A DNA stretch of 64,000 nucleotides from Sporothrix humicola. Lineage: Eukaryota > Ascomycota > Sordariomycetes > Ophiostomatales > Ophiostomataceae. The stretch is from the NCBI GenBank assembly GCA_021396245.1, contig WNYE01000090.1, forward strand, positions 62,001-126,000, written 5' to 3'. Within the stretch, counting starts at the first letter, position 1; the number at the start of each line of letters is the position of its first letter. The translations under genes and the position numbers were made by a program. Under the pieces are notes generated by a model, which saw only the letters and a list, made by a program, of their open reading frames with translations, had not been told where the DNA came from and did no database searches. Positions 53,801 through 64,000 of this stretch are shown piece after piece.

Positions 53801-56800
53801 CTGAGCCCGGACGGTCCGCAGGCGACGACAATCACGGGGTAGAGGCGTGGAGAAGGAGACGAGGAAAGGCGAGAAGCTTGACTGAGTGTGAGTGTGAGAT
53901 CGATGCGATTCGAAAAGCAAAAAGCCAATGAGGAACGAGAAGCGGCTTGAGAACGAGGCTCTGGACGATGATAGGGTGTCGCGAGCAAATTGGGCAAATG
54001 AGCAAATGAGAAAGCGAAGAGGGAATCTGGGAGAGAGAAGAGAGTTGCGGGCGGTTGGATACTTGGAGGCGTTTGGAGCGTTTGGAGTTGGAGGTGGGAA
54101 AGTCGCGTGCTGATTTGCTGGCGCAAAAAATAAAAGAGGGAAAAAAACAAGAGCAAGGGGATGGGGCGGTCTTCTCTTGAAGAGAGTGGGAATGTGTGGT
54201 TTTCTAGATTTTTTGCGGGACCTCACAGAAGCTGTGGAAGAGGGAAGGTGCGGGCAGGGGTGGTGGGCTGAAGAAAAAAGTGGGAAGGAGCGATGCGGAA
54301 CAAAGAACGAGGTGCTCGAAGGTGGAAGGAAAGTGGAAGAGAGGAACGAGGAAGGTGCAGAGGTGCGACTGTCGGTGCAGTGGTTGCATGAAACATGTGC
54401 AAACCTAGCCGGGAGGCTGGGTGCAGGAAAGCGGAAGGCGCAAGGAAGCAAAGAAGCAAAAAAGTGCGCTTTCCTCAAGTGCAAGGAAGAGGGATCGTGC
54501 CTACCTTGTTGGACGTTTGACCGTTGAATGCTGTGTCGCTCTTTCCTTTTTCTTGGGAAATAAAGTAAAGTGGTGACGAGGCCTGGAGGACGGAGCTGCA
54601 CGAGGAAGGAACGGTGTACAGACTCAAAGACAAGGCAACTCAAGAGTCGGAGCACGGATGTAAGCCTGTGTCGGGTGGCGGGTTGTGGCGGCGTACGATG
54701 CTGCGTTTTTGGATTTTTGAGTTTTTGGATTTCAGAGTGCGGCTAGAAATGCCAGTTGTGAGGTGTGGTGCAGTTTGCGTTGTTTTTGGTTGTGCAGTTT
54801 GTGCACGTTTTTGTCTCTTTCCTTTTTCTTACTTTTTTACTTTCTTTTTCAACACTCGCTCCTTCTCAACTGAAACACGCCGTTGTCGAAAATAAAGGCA
54901 AGAGCGTGATGAGTTACGACGTACAGTTCTATCAAAGTCAAAAGTCAATATGAGTTCTCAATTCTCAACTCTCAACGTCACTTTCATTCGTCATTCGCCA
55001 TTCGTCCTCTTACACAGGGCTGCAAGGCGCCACTGGTCTGGTCTGGCCGTGCCCTCTGCCTCCCTCGCGTTGTTTCGTCAAAGATAAAAAAGAAGAGGGT
55101 CCCGTATGTTTTGCCGTTGTTTGCGACTCACCGCTGATTGGCAACTATTTTGCCTTTAAAAATGAAGCTTGTTGGTCCAAGCGAGCTCGGATGCTGGATG
55201 TGATTGGGTTGGATTTGGGGCCAGACGGAGCGTGTTGAAACGGAATGGAGCAATAGAATCAAGCAAAAATAGTGAGGAGCAAATCGACTCGATCTTGTAA
55301 GTTGAAGACGTCGTTGTGTTTCTCATTCACTTGTTGACTTTGGTTCCTGGCCTGTGAGTGGACGGTTTTCTAACGTTCGAGGGGAAGGAGCGACAAGGCA
55401 ACAAGGCAAGATGAAGATGATTGGAGAGGAGAAGAGAGAAGAAGAGAGTGGGAAGAGGGGGGCACTGGGGAACACGATCAACGAAGAAATGTGATTTGAG
55501 GAAAAGGACGGAACACTGTGGGTCCCGCGCGATTTTCGTCTTTGTGACTGGCTGAATCAGCCGGAAGTGGGGCGCCCGTAAAGACGAGAGGAGTGAAAGT
55601 GAAAGTCACAGTCGTGACTGCCGCGACGCGAGTACTTTACTGTCAAATCCAGCGCTGCAGCGGTCTTTCTTTTTCCGTTCAGGCACTTGCCGTATTTTGG
55701 TGCAGAACGGCGCCGAAAAGACAACCGAGGAAAGTGGCGCGGTGGCTGGGCAAGAGCGACAGGGGGTGCCTAAAAGGAAGACAGTTCCTGCCCGTTTCTT
55801 TTCTTGTGCCTTGTGCCTGTGCCCGTTGTTCGTGTTGGCGCCTTACCGGAAAGGGCAACACCTGCCCGAGTGCTGTCTTCGCTGTCGGACCGCTGTAGAC
55901 CGCTGAAGACTGCTGGAGCTCGGCCTGAAGGAATCTCTTTAGGCGCTAAAGAGACAACTTTTAGGCAGAGACACGCCCTATATCCCAGCTTACGTATTGC
56001 CTCGTGATCTTGGATCTTGGTCGCGACCCAAGAAGGAGAGAAACGAAAAACAGGGCTGAAGAGGAATACTGGCCCAGAAGCCTGTAACCGAGACCGCTTG
56101 TTCGAGTTCTTTTTGGAGGTGTCTCTTTACGAGTATCCTCGTCTGTCTTGAGTCTTCCTCTTCAGCACTGTGGCAGGCACGTTCTTGCTCTTTCCCTTCT
56201 TTGCTGGCGGGGCCGCCGAGTGGGGCGCGTGCAGCCCTTGGCCGTTTTAATTTGCCCAGGTGATGAAAGAGTGGAGCGTAAACGATGTACCATCACTGAC
56301 AATTAACGCGTGGGGGTACTTTGGTGAATGACGCGCAATTTGGAGCGAAATGCAAAGAGAGCAAAGAGAGCAGAAAGAGCAAAAAGAAAGTGCTTGCTTC
56401 AGGTCGTGTCGTGTCGACGTATTTACGAGCGGTGGGCGAGATGAAGTTGAGGCGTCTGAGGAGTCTATCCCACAGTCTCCTCGCTTGTCAAAGGGCCTGA
56501 ATCGGAGCCAAGGTGCTTTGATGGACAAAACGTGGGCATCCGAATTTCCGGTATCAACGCTGTCACTGTTCCTCGAGATTCGATGTCACGTGATGACGAT
56601 GATCGAATATTCCCAACCACCGTCAACCTCTTCTTTTTTGTCGACGCTTTGAAGAGGTACAGTTTGTCTGGAAAGCCCTGCCATTCTATGCAAGGGAGTT
56701 TTGTTCTTTACGATCGCGGCACAGCTGCGCCGCCTTCAGCACACACAAAAACAGTCAGAAACACCACCCAAGGCACATCGTCCCAAATGTCGGTGAGGCC

Positions 56801-57800
56801 GGCATGGGCTTTGCATGTACGACGATGGGGCGTCTACAGAGCTACTCGTGCAGGAGGCATACATGGAGGAAACATGTGAGGCATGCAACAGAACTGCAGT
56901 ATTGAAAGCAAAAAGGATTATCAGCGCGTAATCCTTGGGCGCCTATTTGAGGGACCTTCCTACCTCTTTTTTTATTTTTGCTTTTTCTACGTTCTCGATC
57001 TTGATGTCACGTTCGGTCAGCTGTCCTTGCCCTTGCCCTTGCCTTTTGCCTCCCTTGACCTGTTCACCGCTTGACTGTCAAGCAGGTTCTGTCTCAGAAG
57101 GTGATCTGGGAATGAAAGCACTGACAAAAAGAAAACACTGCACGGAGCACGGAGCAGACCGACCGTCATTCGAGGCAGGAGGCTGAAAAGTAGGTGAGCT
57201 GGTGAGGGCAGAGAACTTTGTGTAAATCTCGATATGCCAGCCCGCAAGTCCACAACCAAAGAGGCAGCCTGCAATACTCCGTCTTCTTTTGACATTCAAC
57301 CTTGTCTCTCGCCACACCGTATCGACCGTTTGCTTTTTTCATGCTTCCCCAGAAAAAGGATGAGCACAAAAGTGCCAGGCTTCTAATATTAGCGACAGGC
57401 AAGGATGTAGGATAGGCACTTGACAGTGAAGGCCTGTAGGCTGCATGCAATGTGTAGAAAGATATCAGATATCCATGACGAAAGGCTAAAGTGGGATGCC
57501 TCTTTAACGACATGTATGCGTTGGCAGGGCCTTCCCTTGCTCCCCTCCTTTTTCTTTGCCTCTTTTTCTTTGCCTCCTTCCCCATTCTGCCTCAATAAAC
57601 GAATGCAATATAGAGGAAACGAGCACGGGGTGCTGTATGGTACATCCTCCACAGCATCCAGGATGCTCCAGACATAACGTCATCCCATTCGAACAGAATA
57701 CAGAATGTGCCGTGCACCTCGTGGCTGATGCTTCCCTACCCGTTTTCTATTTCCTATTTGCTCTCCATCGGGCGATCGTACTTTTGAGGACGAAAAGGAT
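50833..57800. other. Long hapB upstream region with strand bias
   Basis: No supported gene. From about 50.9 to 54.6 kb the plus strand is purine-rich, so the minus strand (the hapB sense) is CT-rich and gives long spurious minus-strand frames of Ser/Pro/Leu/Phe. Other items: the palindromic heptamer array at 52551-52591, GGGTGACTTGG-like decamer repeats near 51590-51650, and a CTTGTGCCTTGTGCC repeat near 55803 that echoes the one at 11515. Parts may be transcribed as a hapB leader or act as its distal control region. Confidence 0.5.
52551..52591. repeat. Heptamer array of palindromic CTGCAG-type units
   Basis: Six units with a 7-bp period: CTGCAG, CTGTAG, CTGCAG, CTGGAG, CTACAG, CTGCAG, each separated by one base (C or T). 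Three units are perfect PstI-type palindromes and CTGTAG is the complement of CTACAG, so the array is both tandem and self-complementary. Confidence 0.85.
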
Positions 57801-58010
57801 GAAATCTTGAATCCAGAGTCCGGGGTATGACAAGGGTTTTCTCATTTTCTGTCCATACAAGGTGAGTATTTGGAAGAGTGTGAAATGATTTTCATACGAC
57901 ATGACTGGCTCTGAAGGTCGTAGCTGCCTAGAATTTGACTCTACAAAAATATGTGCTACAATCAATTGGTTTCCACTACTCTTACTGGTCAATATTCGTG
58001 AGACTTGATG

Positions 58011-58036
58011 ATATCTCATATCGTACGATGAGATAT
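58011..58036. repeat. Quasi-palindrome ATATCTCAT...ATGAGATAT
   Basis: Perfect 9-bp arms (58011-58019, 58028-58036) around ATCGTACG, which itself contains the palindrome CGTACG. Only a two-base insertion (AT) prevents a full 24-bp palindrome. Confidence 0.75.
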
Positions 58037-60441
58037 GGAGATATGTGCAAGTCGGTGATCACAAGCCAGTGAGCTTCGATTTATGAGGCGACATGATACA
58101 TTAGTCCTTGGACGAGAGGAATGTGTATGATAAGAGGGGCTTGTGCAAGTTGCCATTCATGGAAAGTTGTCGATATTTCCAAAATATGCTCATTCAGAGT
58201 GCTGGTTTAGTGCATCGCGATGATGGCCCATCGTGTATGACACAGACTCAAGAAACAACAGAGTCAGATACAAATCAAAGAAGTCTGATGGAACGTAGCT
58301 TCCTCTCGATTGCCCTAAATACAAGACATGACCGCGTTTTCGTTTCCTCTTTGTTTCTCAGTCCCCGTTGAGAGTGATCTGTATGAGACTCTCTCGAAAC
58401 CTTGAAACATGAAACGAGCGCAGTCCGAGTCTCGGGTCACACAAAGGTACATCTTGATGCACACCGATCTCACTCCTGACCTGATATACGATGCTAGTAA
58501 TATCCTCCTTTCGAAAGACTAATGATTATGGAATCAGCCGTACTTCTTCCTAAAAAGTAAGGCAGTTGTCGATGGTAATGATCCATGGTCGTTGATATCG
58601 CAGAATCGTGATAGGTGATGGCTTTCGCACCACCGTGCACATAGAGACAACCATTGCGTCTTTAAGGAGAAATCGGGACAATGGTATCTTGACTCTGTCT
58701 TCCTTCCTCATTGCACATGAAATGGGTATTTTGAGCCGTCCTTGCTATTTGACTGTCTGTCGTTCAGTCTGGCCCATCAACACACAATCTTGTCATGCCA
58801 TACGGATCAGCGCGGATGTGCGGAGATGAGTATTCCCTGATGAGAGTCACAGAGTGGCTGCAAAGGATGTAAATGAGACTGTCATTGTCACATATTTTAT
58901 CTATGGCTTGTCCTGAAATGAAGATCACGTTATCACACAGGCGGTCATCGTGGCCAGTCATCATGATGATCGTTTCTCAACCACATTTTGCTCATGCTTG
59001 ACCTGAAATGTTCACACAAATTCACATTAAATCTCTCATCTACTCTGTAAAGATGAGTTATTGGCTCACATGTGTAAATGATTGTTTGGTGTGATGAAAT
59101 TGGTCATTGTGGTGATGAGTAAGTCCATTGTTTACTTTTCCTACCCCTGACTGTTTGTTTACATCACCACCCACCATTGACCTATGAGAGTCAAGACAGA
59201 CCTTTGTGGCCAAATAAATATCAGTAGACGTTGAGAGAGAGCTTTTCACATTTCCAACTTACGGTGAATGTATCTTGCAATCGCTTGTATCGCATTGATA
59301 CTTACATGTCCCCCATTTCTTACAACTGGTTACCTGTTATTTTTTTTCGCATCTGATCTTCTCTCGGTAGATAGGTCTTCTGGGTGCGGTTCATCCTGCC
59401 TCCTGCCTCTAGCTTCTTGCTTCATGCCCAGGAAATAGTGGTCAAATGCTTTAGGTATTGCAGGATTCTTTCACCTTAGGCCATTCTAAAAAGATACTCT
59501 CATATATAACAAGAAAATAAATTGTTGATATGTGTTTGCTATCTTTTCTCTCTCTCTTTTTATTTTATTTTTTCATCCTCCATTTTACATCTATTAAAAT
59601 TAAACAGAAATAAAAACATGGATTACACGAGGTTACGATAAAACAAATCAAGAAATCAAGAATACAATATGAGTATTACATGAAATATGCCGTAGAGTGG
59701 TTTGAGTTTCTTGATATCACGACACGATGAAGCAAAGATGGGCTCAACAGACGTTAAGCGACTTAACATAAGTCAATGTGGATTAAGAGCATTCCTCTAA
59801 CTATTTCTTTAATCTTCTTTAATTTTCTATCCGACTTCCTCCTCGCAACGTTGAAGAGTTGAAATACAAGCTAGACAAGTCTAACATCGAATCTATGACA
59901 CGAACGACACACAGTCGATTTCGCGGACAAACTATGCCATCAAACTTTGATGGCAAGATCTACAAACTGTGTTGGCATCATTTTTTCTCTTCAATATCGA
60001 GATTCCTATTTTAGACGCGACATAGCTGAAATATCCAACAAAGCCACAAACGTCGATTGTCATAGCATATCACTTGATGCCGGTGTTCTTGATGTAATTT
60101 TAGATCACAAACTTGATATATTTAGATGTGATGAATGTTGTTCACCGAGATTCTATTCTCCGTGATGAAGCTATTTTTATTTTCCAATTGAGCGTCAAGC
60201 ATGTTCATCACATCGGCGTTCAATATCAAGAGCTCGAGAGCCGAGCATCGTTCGTGATGAAGATGAAGAAGGGTGCGGAGAGGGTGCGGGATCTAAAAAA
60301 AGACACGGGATCACGGAAGCAATATGCAATGTTTTGTGTGTTCTGTCTGTATCCCGCCCTCTCTGCTCTTCACGACACACACTCGAGAGCCGGGAAAACG
60401 GGCAAGAATATCCACTGCACACCCTGTCCCAAGGCGTCGGT

Positions 60442-60460
60442 TGTGTGTGTGTGTGTGTGT
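60442..60460. repeat. (TG)n microsatellite
   Basis: Nine and a half uninterrupted TG units, followed by a GT-rich flank. Ordinary microsatellite in non-coding DNA. Confidence 0.95.
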
Positions 60461-60705
60461 ACGGGGCTCAAAGTACAGGTGTGTTTTGTGTGCATTTTTG
60501 TTTGTGTTTGTGCCTGTCGGCAAGGTGTAAGCGTTTCAAGTTCTTCTTTGGACGTCTTCCGTCACGTCCGACATCCTTCGGCTGCCCCTTTTTTCATTTT
60601 CTCATTTGAAACGAAACAAAAAGACAAAGCTGGGGTAGTATCGCCAAATGTGATTGTGACTGTTGGTTGAGAGCTGCAGAGTCTAGAGTTGCAAAGTGAT
60701 TGTGG

Positions 60706-60729
60706 TTTTTCTTTTTCTTTTTCTTTTTC
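60706..60729. repeat. (TTTTTC)4 tract
   Basis: Four perfect hexamers of TTTTTC in non-coding DNA; ordinary simple repeat. Confidence 0.95.
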
Positions 60730-63189
60730 TCGCTCTGATCCCGGCATCGTCATTTTCATCTTCTTGATCTATTTTCATCAAGATGTTATTTTTGGATTTT
60801 GAAATTGCTATCCTACATACGAAAGGACGTTTAAAATCGACCACACCTAAAATTAAAATAGAATTACAAGCTGTGGCATGTAGCTTGAACTGGAAAGTTC
60901 AAAGTCGATATCACATCCAATCAAAAGGGCTACTGCCTGTTCAACATCTTTTGTTTGTTTAAATGCTCCTCGAACACTCTTCAACTGACCAAATGGAAAA
61001 GATACCGAGCAGAGGAGAAAGCACACGAACACTGTACGGTCAAATTTTAAGGTTTGCGCTTCAAACCCCAAACAGGATACTCCCGAGAATATGAAACCTT
61101 CACCTTGTGTAGGAATGTACATAATTTGTGCAAAATACATACAATACAATGCAAAAGAAAGGGAACAAAAAGAAATTCTTCAGTAGTTCGCTAATCTCCT
61201 TTACCCAATATTTCATCCAGAAGTGGAAATAATTGACCACAGATTACGGAGTACAAGAGAAGCGACAGGGGACCAAGCCACTCGGGACAGCTTCCCTTCT
61301 GGGATCTTCATATATATACTCCGTATTGGCATCTTCTTTACAGCCTTTAAAAGGTAATATTTTCACAACATAAAATCTAAAGAACAATAAAGACAATACT
61401 CCATACATGTCTGAACAAAGACTTGATACGCCGTTCTGGACAATTATGTACACCTTTTCATCAATTTTATTGTCCCCTTGTCTCACCAGACTAAGGCTGC
61501 ACCTGTTCGCTGTACCGGCACTACTGCGCACTTGTATTTACCTCAACAAGTCTATCCTTCTCTGTGTTAGCCTCCGCTGCCTCCTGCAGGAGACGCAGGT
61601 TTTTTGAGCACATGAGGGCGAGCATCGCCTGTGTGCGAGTGTGATGTGATGAGGTAGGTGCTGGAGGTGAGTACCTTTCTGAAAGAGCCCTTTACTGAAA
61701 GTACCTTTTTATTGTCAACAGGTGACGAGGTACATCTTCGTCTCTCCTTTTCATCTCTTCCCTCTCTTTTTGTCTCCCTCTCTTCTCGTCTCCCTCCCCT
61801 GCAGTTCCCCGGCGCTTAACTTTTGATAATTGTGTTGTTCGCCCATTCAGTCTTTGGGTCGTGTGGGGCCTCTTTTGCTCTGTTCTGTCTGCACCTCATC
61901 ACATTTGAGAGAGAGAGCCAATCACCGGCCGGCACTTAGACCAGACGGCCCAGCTTTTTTGGAGGAGAGAAGACTGTCGCGCAGATGGGGCGCGCACCCC
62001 TGTCGCTCGCACCCAATCAGTGCCCTGAGCCGCCCCCTCTTTTTGTCTCTTTCGTCGTTTGGGGGAGGGACTGCCGTCTCCCAATCCCACCCCAGCCGGC
62101 GCTTAATTCTGGAGGGCCTTGTCGTTAACTGTGTTCGTCTTCAACTGCGCTGTCCTTGTCCATGTCTTGTGCCGCCTTTCTTTTGCTTTTGTGCTTTCTT
62201 ACTCATTTCATCATTTCCTCCCCTGCAGAAAAGGAGAACCAAAGATGAAAACAATTAACGAAAACCCTTGAGGCCTTGCACTGCAATCACCGAAGAAGGG
62301 CCTCTTATTATCGGGGAACCGCGAAAATGAAAGAAAAGTAAAATGGAAGGAGCGAAAAGAAGAATGCGAAACAGCAAGCGACTAAATAACCCGTGGAGAG
62401 AGCAGGGGAGGCCATGTGGTTTCTCGAGGAGTAATACTGAGGATTGATACCTGTTGACCACAGCACGAAGCACTTTCACCGCAATACGCAATGGCCTTTC
62501 CTACCCGCCCAAGGGACACCCCTCTTCATTTGTACTGTATTTTCCCAAGTACTTTGGTCGTCGGTAGTGCCGTTCCGGACAGTCTAGGTGATGGGATGTA
62601 CAAGTACAGTAGAGACAAGAAAGAAGTGTGATATCGACTGCAGTAGTCTCATTGTCTGCCGTCTCAACGGATGACTGGACGAGGTCTGTTCGCTCGTCAC
62701 TTACCAAGAAGAGAGGAAAAAGGAACAATGGGAGTGATGAGGGTGATGGCGTGTGATGAGTGGTCACTTGCAAATAGAGTGGCTGTGTGTGTTTGCATTA
62801 ATTTTTGTTCATTAAATGCTACGAAAATAAAGATATTGCTTGAGAGTAAAAATTCAGATCTTGCCTCCATAACAGTAAATAATTCATGTCCTCGTTTGTG
62901 GTATCGTAGAAGAGAGAAAACAATAACAGAAAGTAGTAATGACAAAGGAAAGACGAGTAATAAGTCAGAGAGTGAGAGAGTGGCTGGTTTGTCGGTGCCA
63001 AAACCACAGCGGGACGAAAACAGTCCTGCAGTTTTCGGAAAGTGAGAAACAGAAACAAAAGAAAAGGAAAGAGAGTAAAAATAGAGCAAAGAAAAAAAAA
63101 AACGCCGTACCACCGTCCATTTTGATATCCGTGCCATAACACCATGCCCACGCCGTGAATGCATTATTTGTCTGTCACCCATAAGCTCG

Positions 63190-64000
63190 TTACACCTCCT
63201 CGCAGTCAATCTTGCGCTTCTTGCCTTTGGGCGGCGCGTTCATCCGTGGCGGGTCCACGCGGGGAGTGTAGGTCACTGTGCGCGTCACGACCTCGCGGAT
63301 GTGGCGGATGCTTTTGGCGGCGGACGTGAGAGTGGACGACGTTGTTGATGTTGACGTGGAAGAAACTGGTGCGACAGCGCCAGTGCACTTGGCACAATTG
63401 GATGATGAAGCGGAAGCAGGAGTAGGCTTGGCCTGCACTGCCGGAGCCTTTGGCGGCGACTTGAACTCGGCATACCGTGCCTTCAAGGCCGACTCCCAGT
63501 CAAAGGGCGAGGTGATGCTTGCCGACTTGGCGCTGAAGGGCGACCGTATGGGCGAGGGGTTGCTGGGGTTGGCGTTGTTGGCGTTCGAAACGGCCGGCGA
63601 AACGGGAATCTTGAGGCTGGGGAATGTGGTCCGGCCAATGGGCGGGGCCGACGTGGGGATGCTGCTGGCGGCAAACGAGTAGGCGCTGGCGGGGATGGCC
63701 GTGTCGATGCGCGCAATCTTGGGCGACTTGTGCGGACGGGCGTGCGAGGACGCTTTTGGCAGATCCTTTTCAGTGTCGTGCCCGCACGTGCAGCCGTCAG
63801 TGGTGTTGCTCGACGCGGTGGACGGCCCGCTGTCGAGCGTGTCCTTGTCTTCGGTGTCGTTGCCCGAGGACTCGGTGTCCGAGTTGGATGCAGACGCAGT
63901 GGATGCTAATGATGTCGACGAGGCTGTGGCGGCGGCAGCAGCTGCAGCGGCAGACTTGAAGGCTGCGCTTTTTGACGATCCGAGATTGCTGGCAGAGATC
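63190..64000 (-). CDS. Partial gene: C-terminal part of an unrecognised Ser/Ala-rich protein
   Basis: The minus strand is open without a stop from the right edge to TAA at 63190-63192, giving the last 270 codons of a protein whose start lies beyond the window. The visible part is disordered: an alanine run (8 in a row), Ser/Thr/Asp-rich acidic stretches (TESSGNDTEDKDT), a small Cys cluster (DGCTCG) and a second C-x2-C (NCAKC), then SPFDWESALKARYAEFKSP, which looks like a short conserved helix, and a basic end PPKGKKRKIDCEEV that could be a nuclear localisation signal. Codon use is GC-ending like the real genes here, which supports it being coding. I do not recognise the family. It may be a nuclear or cell-cycle-type regulatory protein, but that is only a guess. 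Confidence 0.75.
   Translation of the reverse strand, partial: ISASNLGSSKSAAFKSAAAAAAAATASSTSLASTASASNSDTESSGNDTEDKDTLDSGPSTASSNTTDGCTCGHDTEKDLPKASSHARPHKSPKIARIDTAIPASAYSFAASSIPTSAPPIGRTTFPSLKIPVSPAVSNANNANPSNPSPIRSPFSAKSASITSPFDWESALKARYAEFKSPPKAPAVQAKPTPASASSSNCAKCTGAVAPVSSTSTSTTSSTLTSAAKSIRHIREVVTRTVTYTPRVDPPRMNAPPKGKKRKIDCEEV

Larger units (their letters stand above)
57800..63189. other. AT-richer intergenic region before the partial gene
   Basis: No supported gene. Composition is distinctly more AT-rich, most strongly at 59480-60180. It holds a quasi-palindrome (58011-58036), many ATGATGA/TGATGA and CTGA words between 58.0 and 59.2 kb, a (TG)n microsatellite, a (TTTTTC)4 tract, and two TACTCCGTA motifs in opposite orientation at 61245 and 61317. 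CCAAT boxes occur near 61918 and 62013. Open frames are short and unfamiliar. Confidence 0.5.

Noticed and set aside
53155..54655. Minus-strand frames of 333 and 361 codons upstream of hapB
   Set aside because: Both are Ser/Pro/Phe/Leu strings produced by a pyrimidine-rich strand; they overlap each other and contain no domain.
1..64000. tRNA, rRNA, CRISPR, telomere repeats, viral or intact transposon genes
   Set aside because: I looked for tRNA T-loop sequences, TTAGGG arrays, regularly spaced repeats, and reverse transcriptase, integrase or transposase motifs, and saw none. A tRNA scan by program would be needed to exclude a divergent one.

Overview
The window is nuclear DNA of a filamentous ascomycete (Pezizomycotina), most likely a Sordariomycete. 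Evidence: short introns of 53 to 112 nt with GT...CTAAC/CTGAC...AG signals (one 316-nt first intron), GC-rich third codon positions in genes against poorer intergenic DNA, two Zn2Cys6 regulators of the fungal type, a GEgh16/MAS-type secreted protein, and housekeeping proteins of ascomycete form. I cannot name the genus. It is gene-poor: ten complete genes and one partial gene fill roughly a third of 64 kb. The rest is long intergenic sequence with no recognisable coding region.

Layout. 1-12242: about 12 kb without a convincing gene, with simple repeats, an AT-rich patch (9840-10170) and one weak spliced-gene candidate. 12243-13834 (+): S-adenosylmethionine synthetase, three exons. 15260-18943 (-): SF3B1/Hsh155, intronless. 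19532-20841 (-): OGG1 8-oxoguanine glycosylase, two exons. 21215-23194 (+): U2AF65, divergent from OGG1. 24662-25912 (+): Rpt4 proteasome ATPase. 26563-28680 (+): Zn2Cys6 regulator. 28681-35017: 6.3 kb gap with a 9-bp minisatellite. 35018-37158 (+): Pht1-family MFS transporter. 37159-41605: gap with a nested inverted repeat. 41606-42474 (+): GEgh16/MAS-like secreted protein with a probable GC-AG intron. 42947-45750 (-): second Zn2Cys6 regulator, four exons. 45751-49983: gap. 49984-50832 (-): HapB/NF-YA subunit of the CCAAT-binding complex. 50833-63189: 12.4-kb gap with strong purine/pyrimidine strand bias and AT-rich patches. 63190-64000 (-): C-terminal part of an unrecognised Ser/Ala-rich protein running off the right edge.

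How the genes relate. The clearest functional link is between SF3B1 and U2AF65, 2.3 kb apart. SF3B1 carries tryptophan-containing ligand motifs (ULMs) of the kind bound by the U2AF65 C-terminal homology domain (UHM) during branch-site recognition, and both motif and receptor are visible here. OGG1 lies between them and shares a 373-bp intergenic promoter with U2AF65. The other genes look like unrelated neighbours.

I found no clear new biological system. The best leads are: a 9-mer (TACTCCGTA) far over-represented in the intergenic DNA; a cluster of hairpins just after the U2AF65 stop; a nested inverted repeat at 38.2-38.5 kb; the GC-AG intron; and a frame-preserving first intron in U2AF65.
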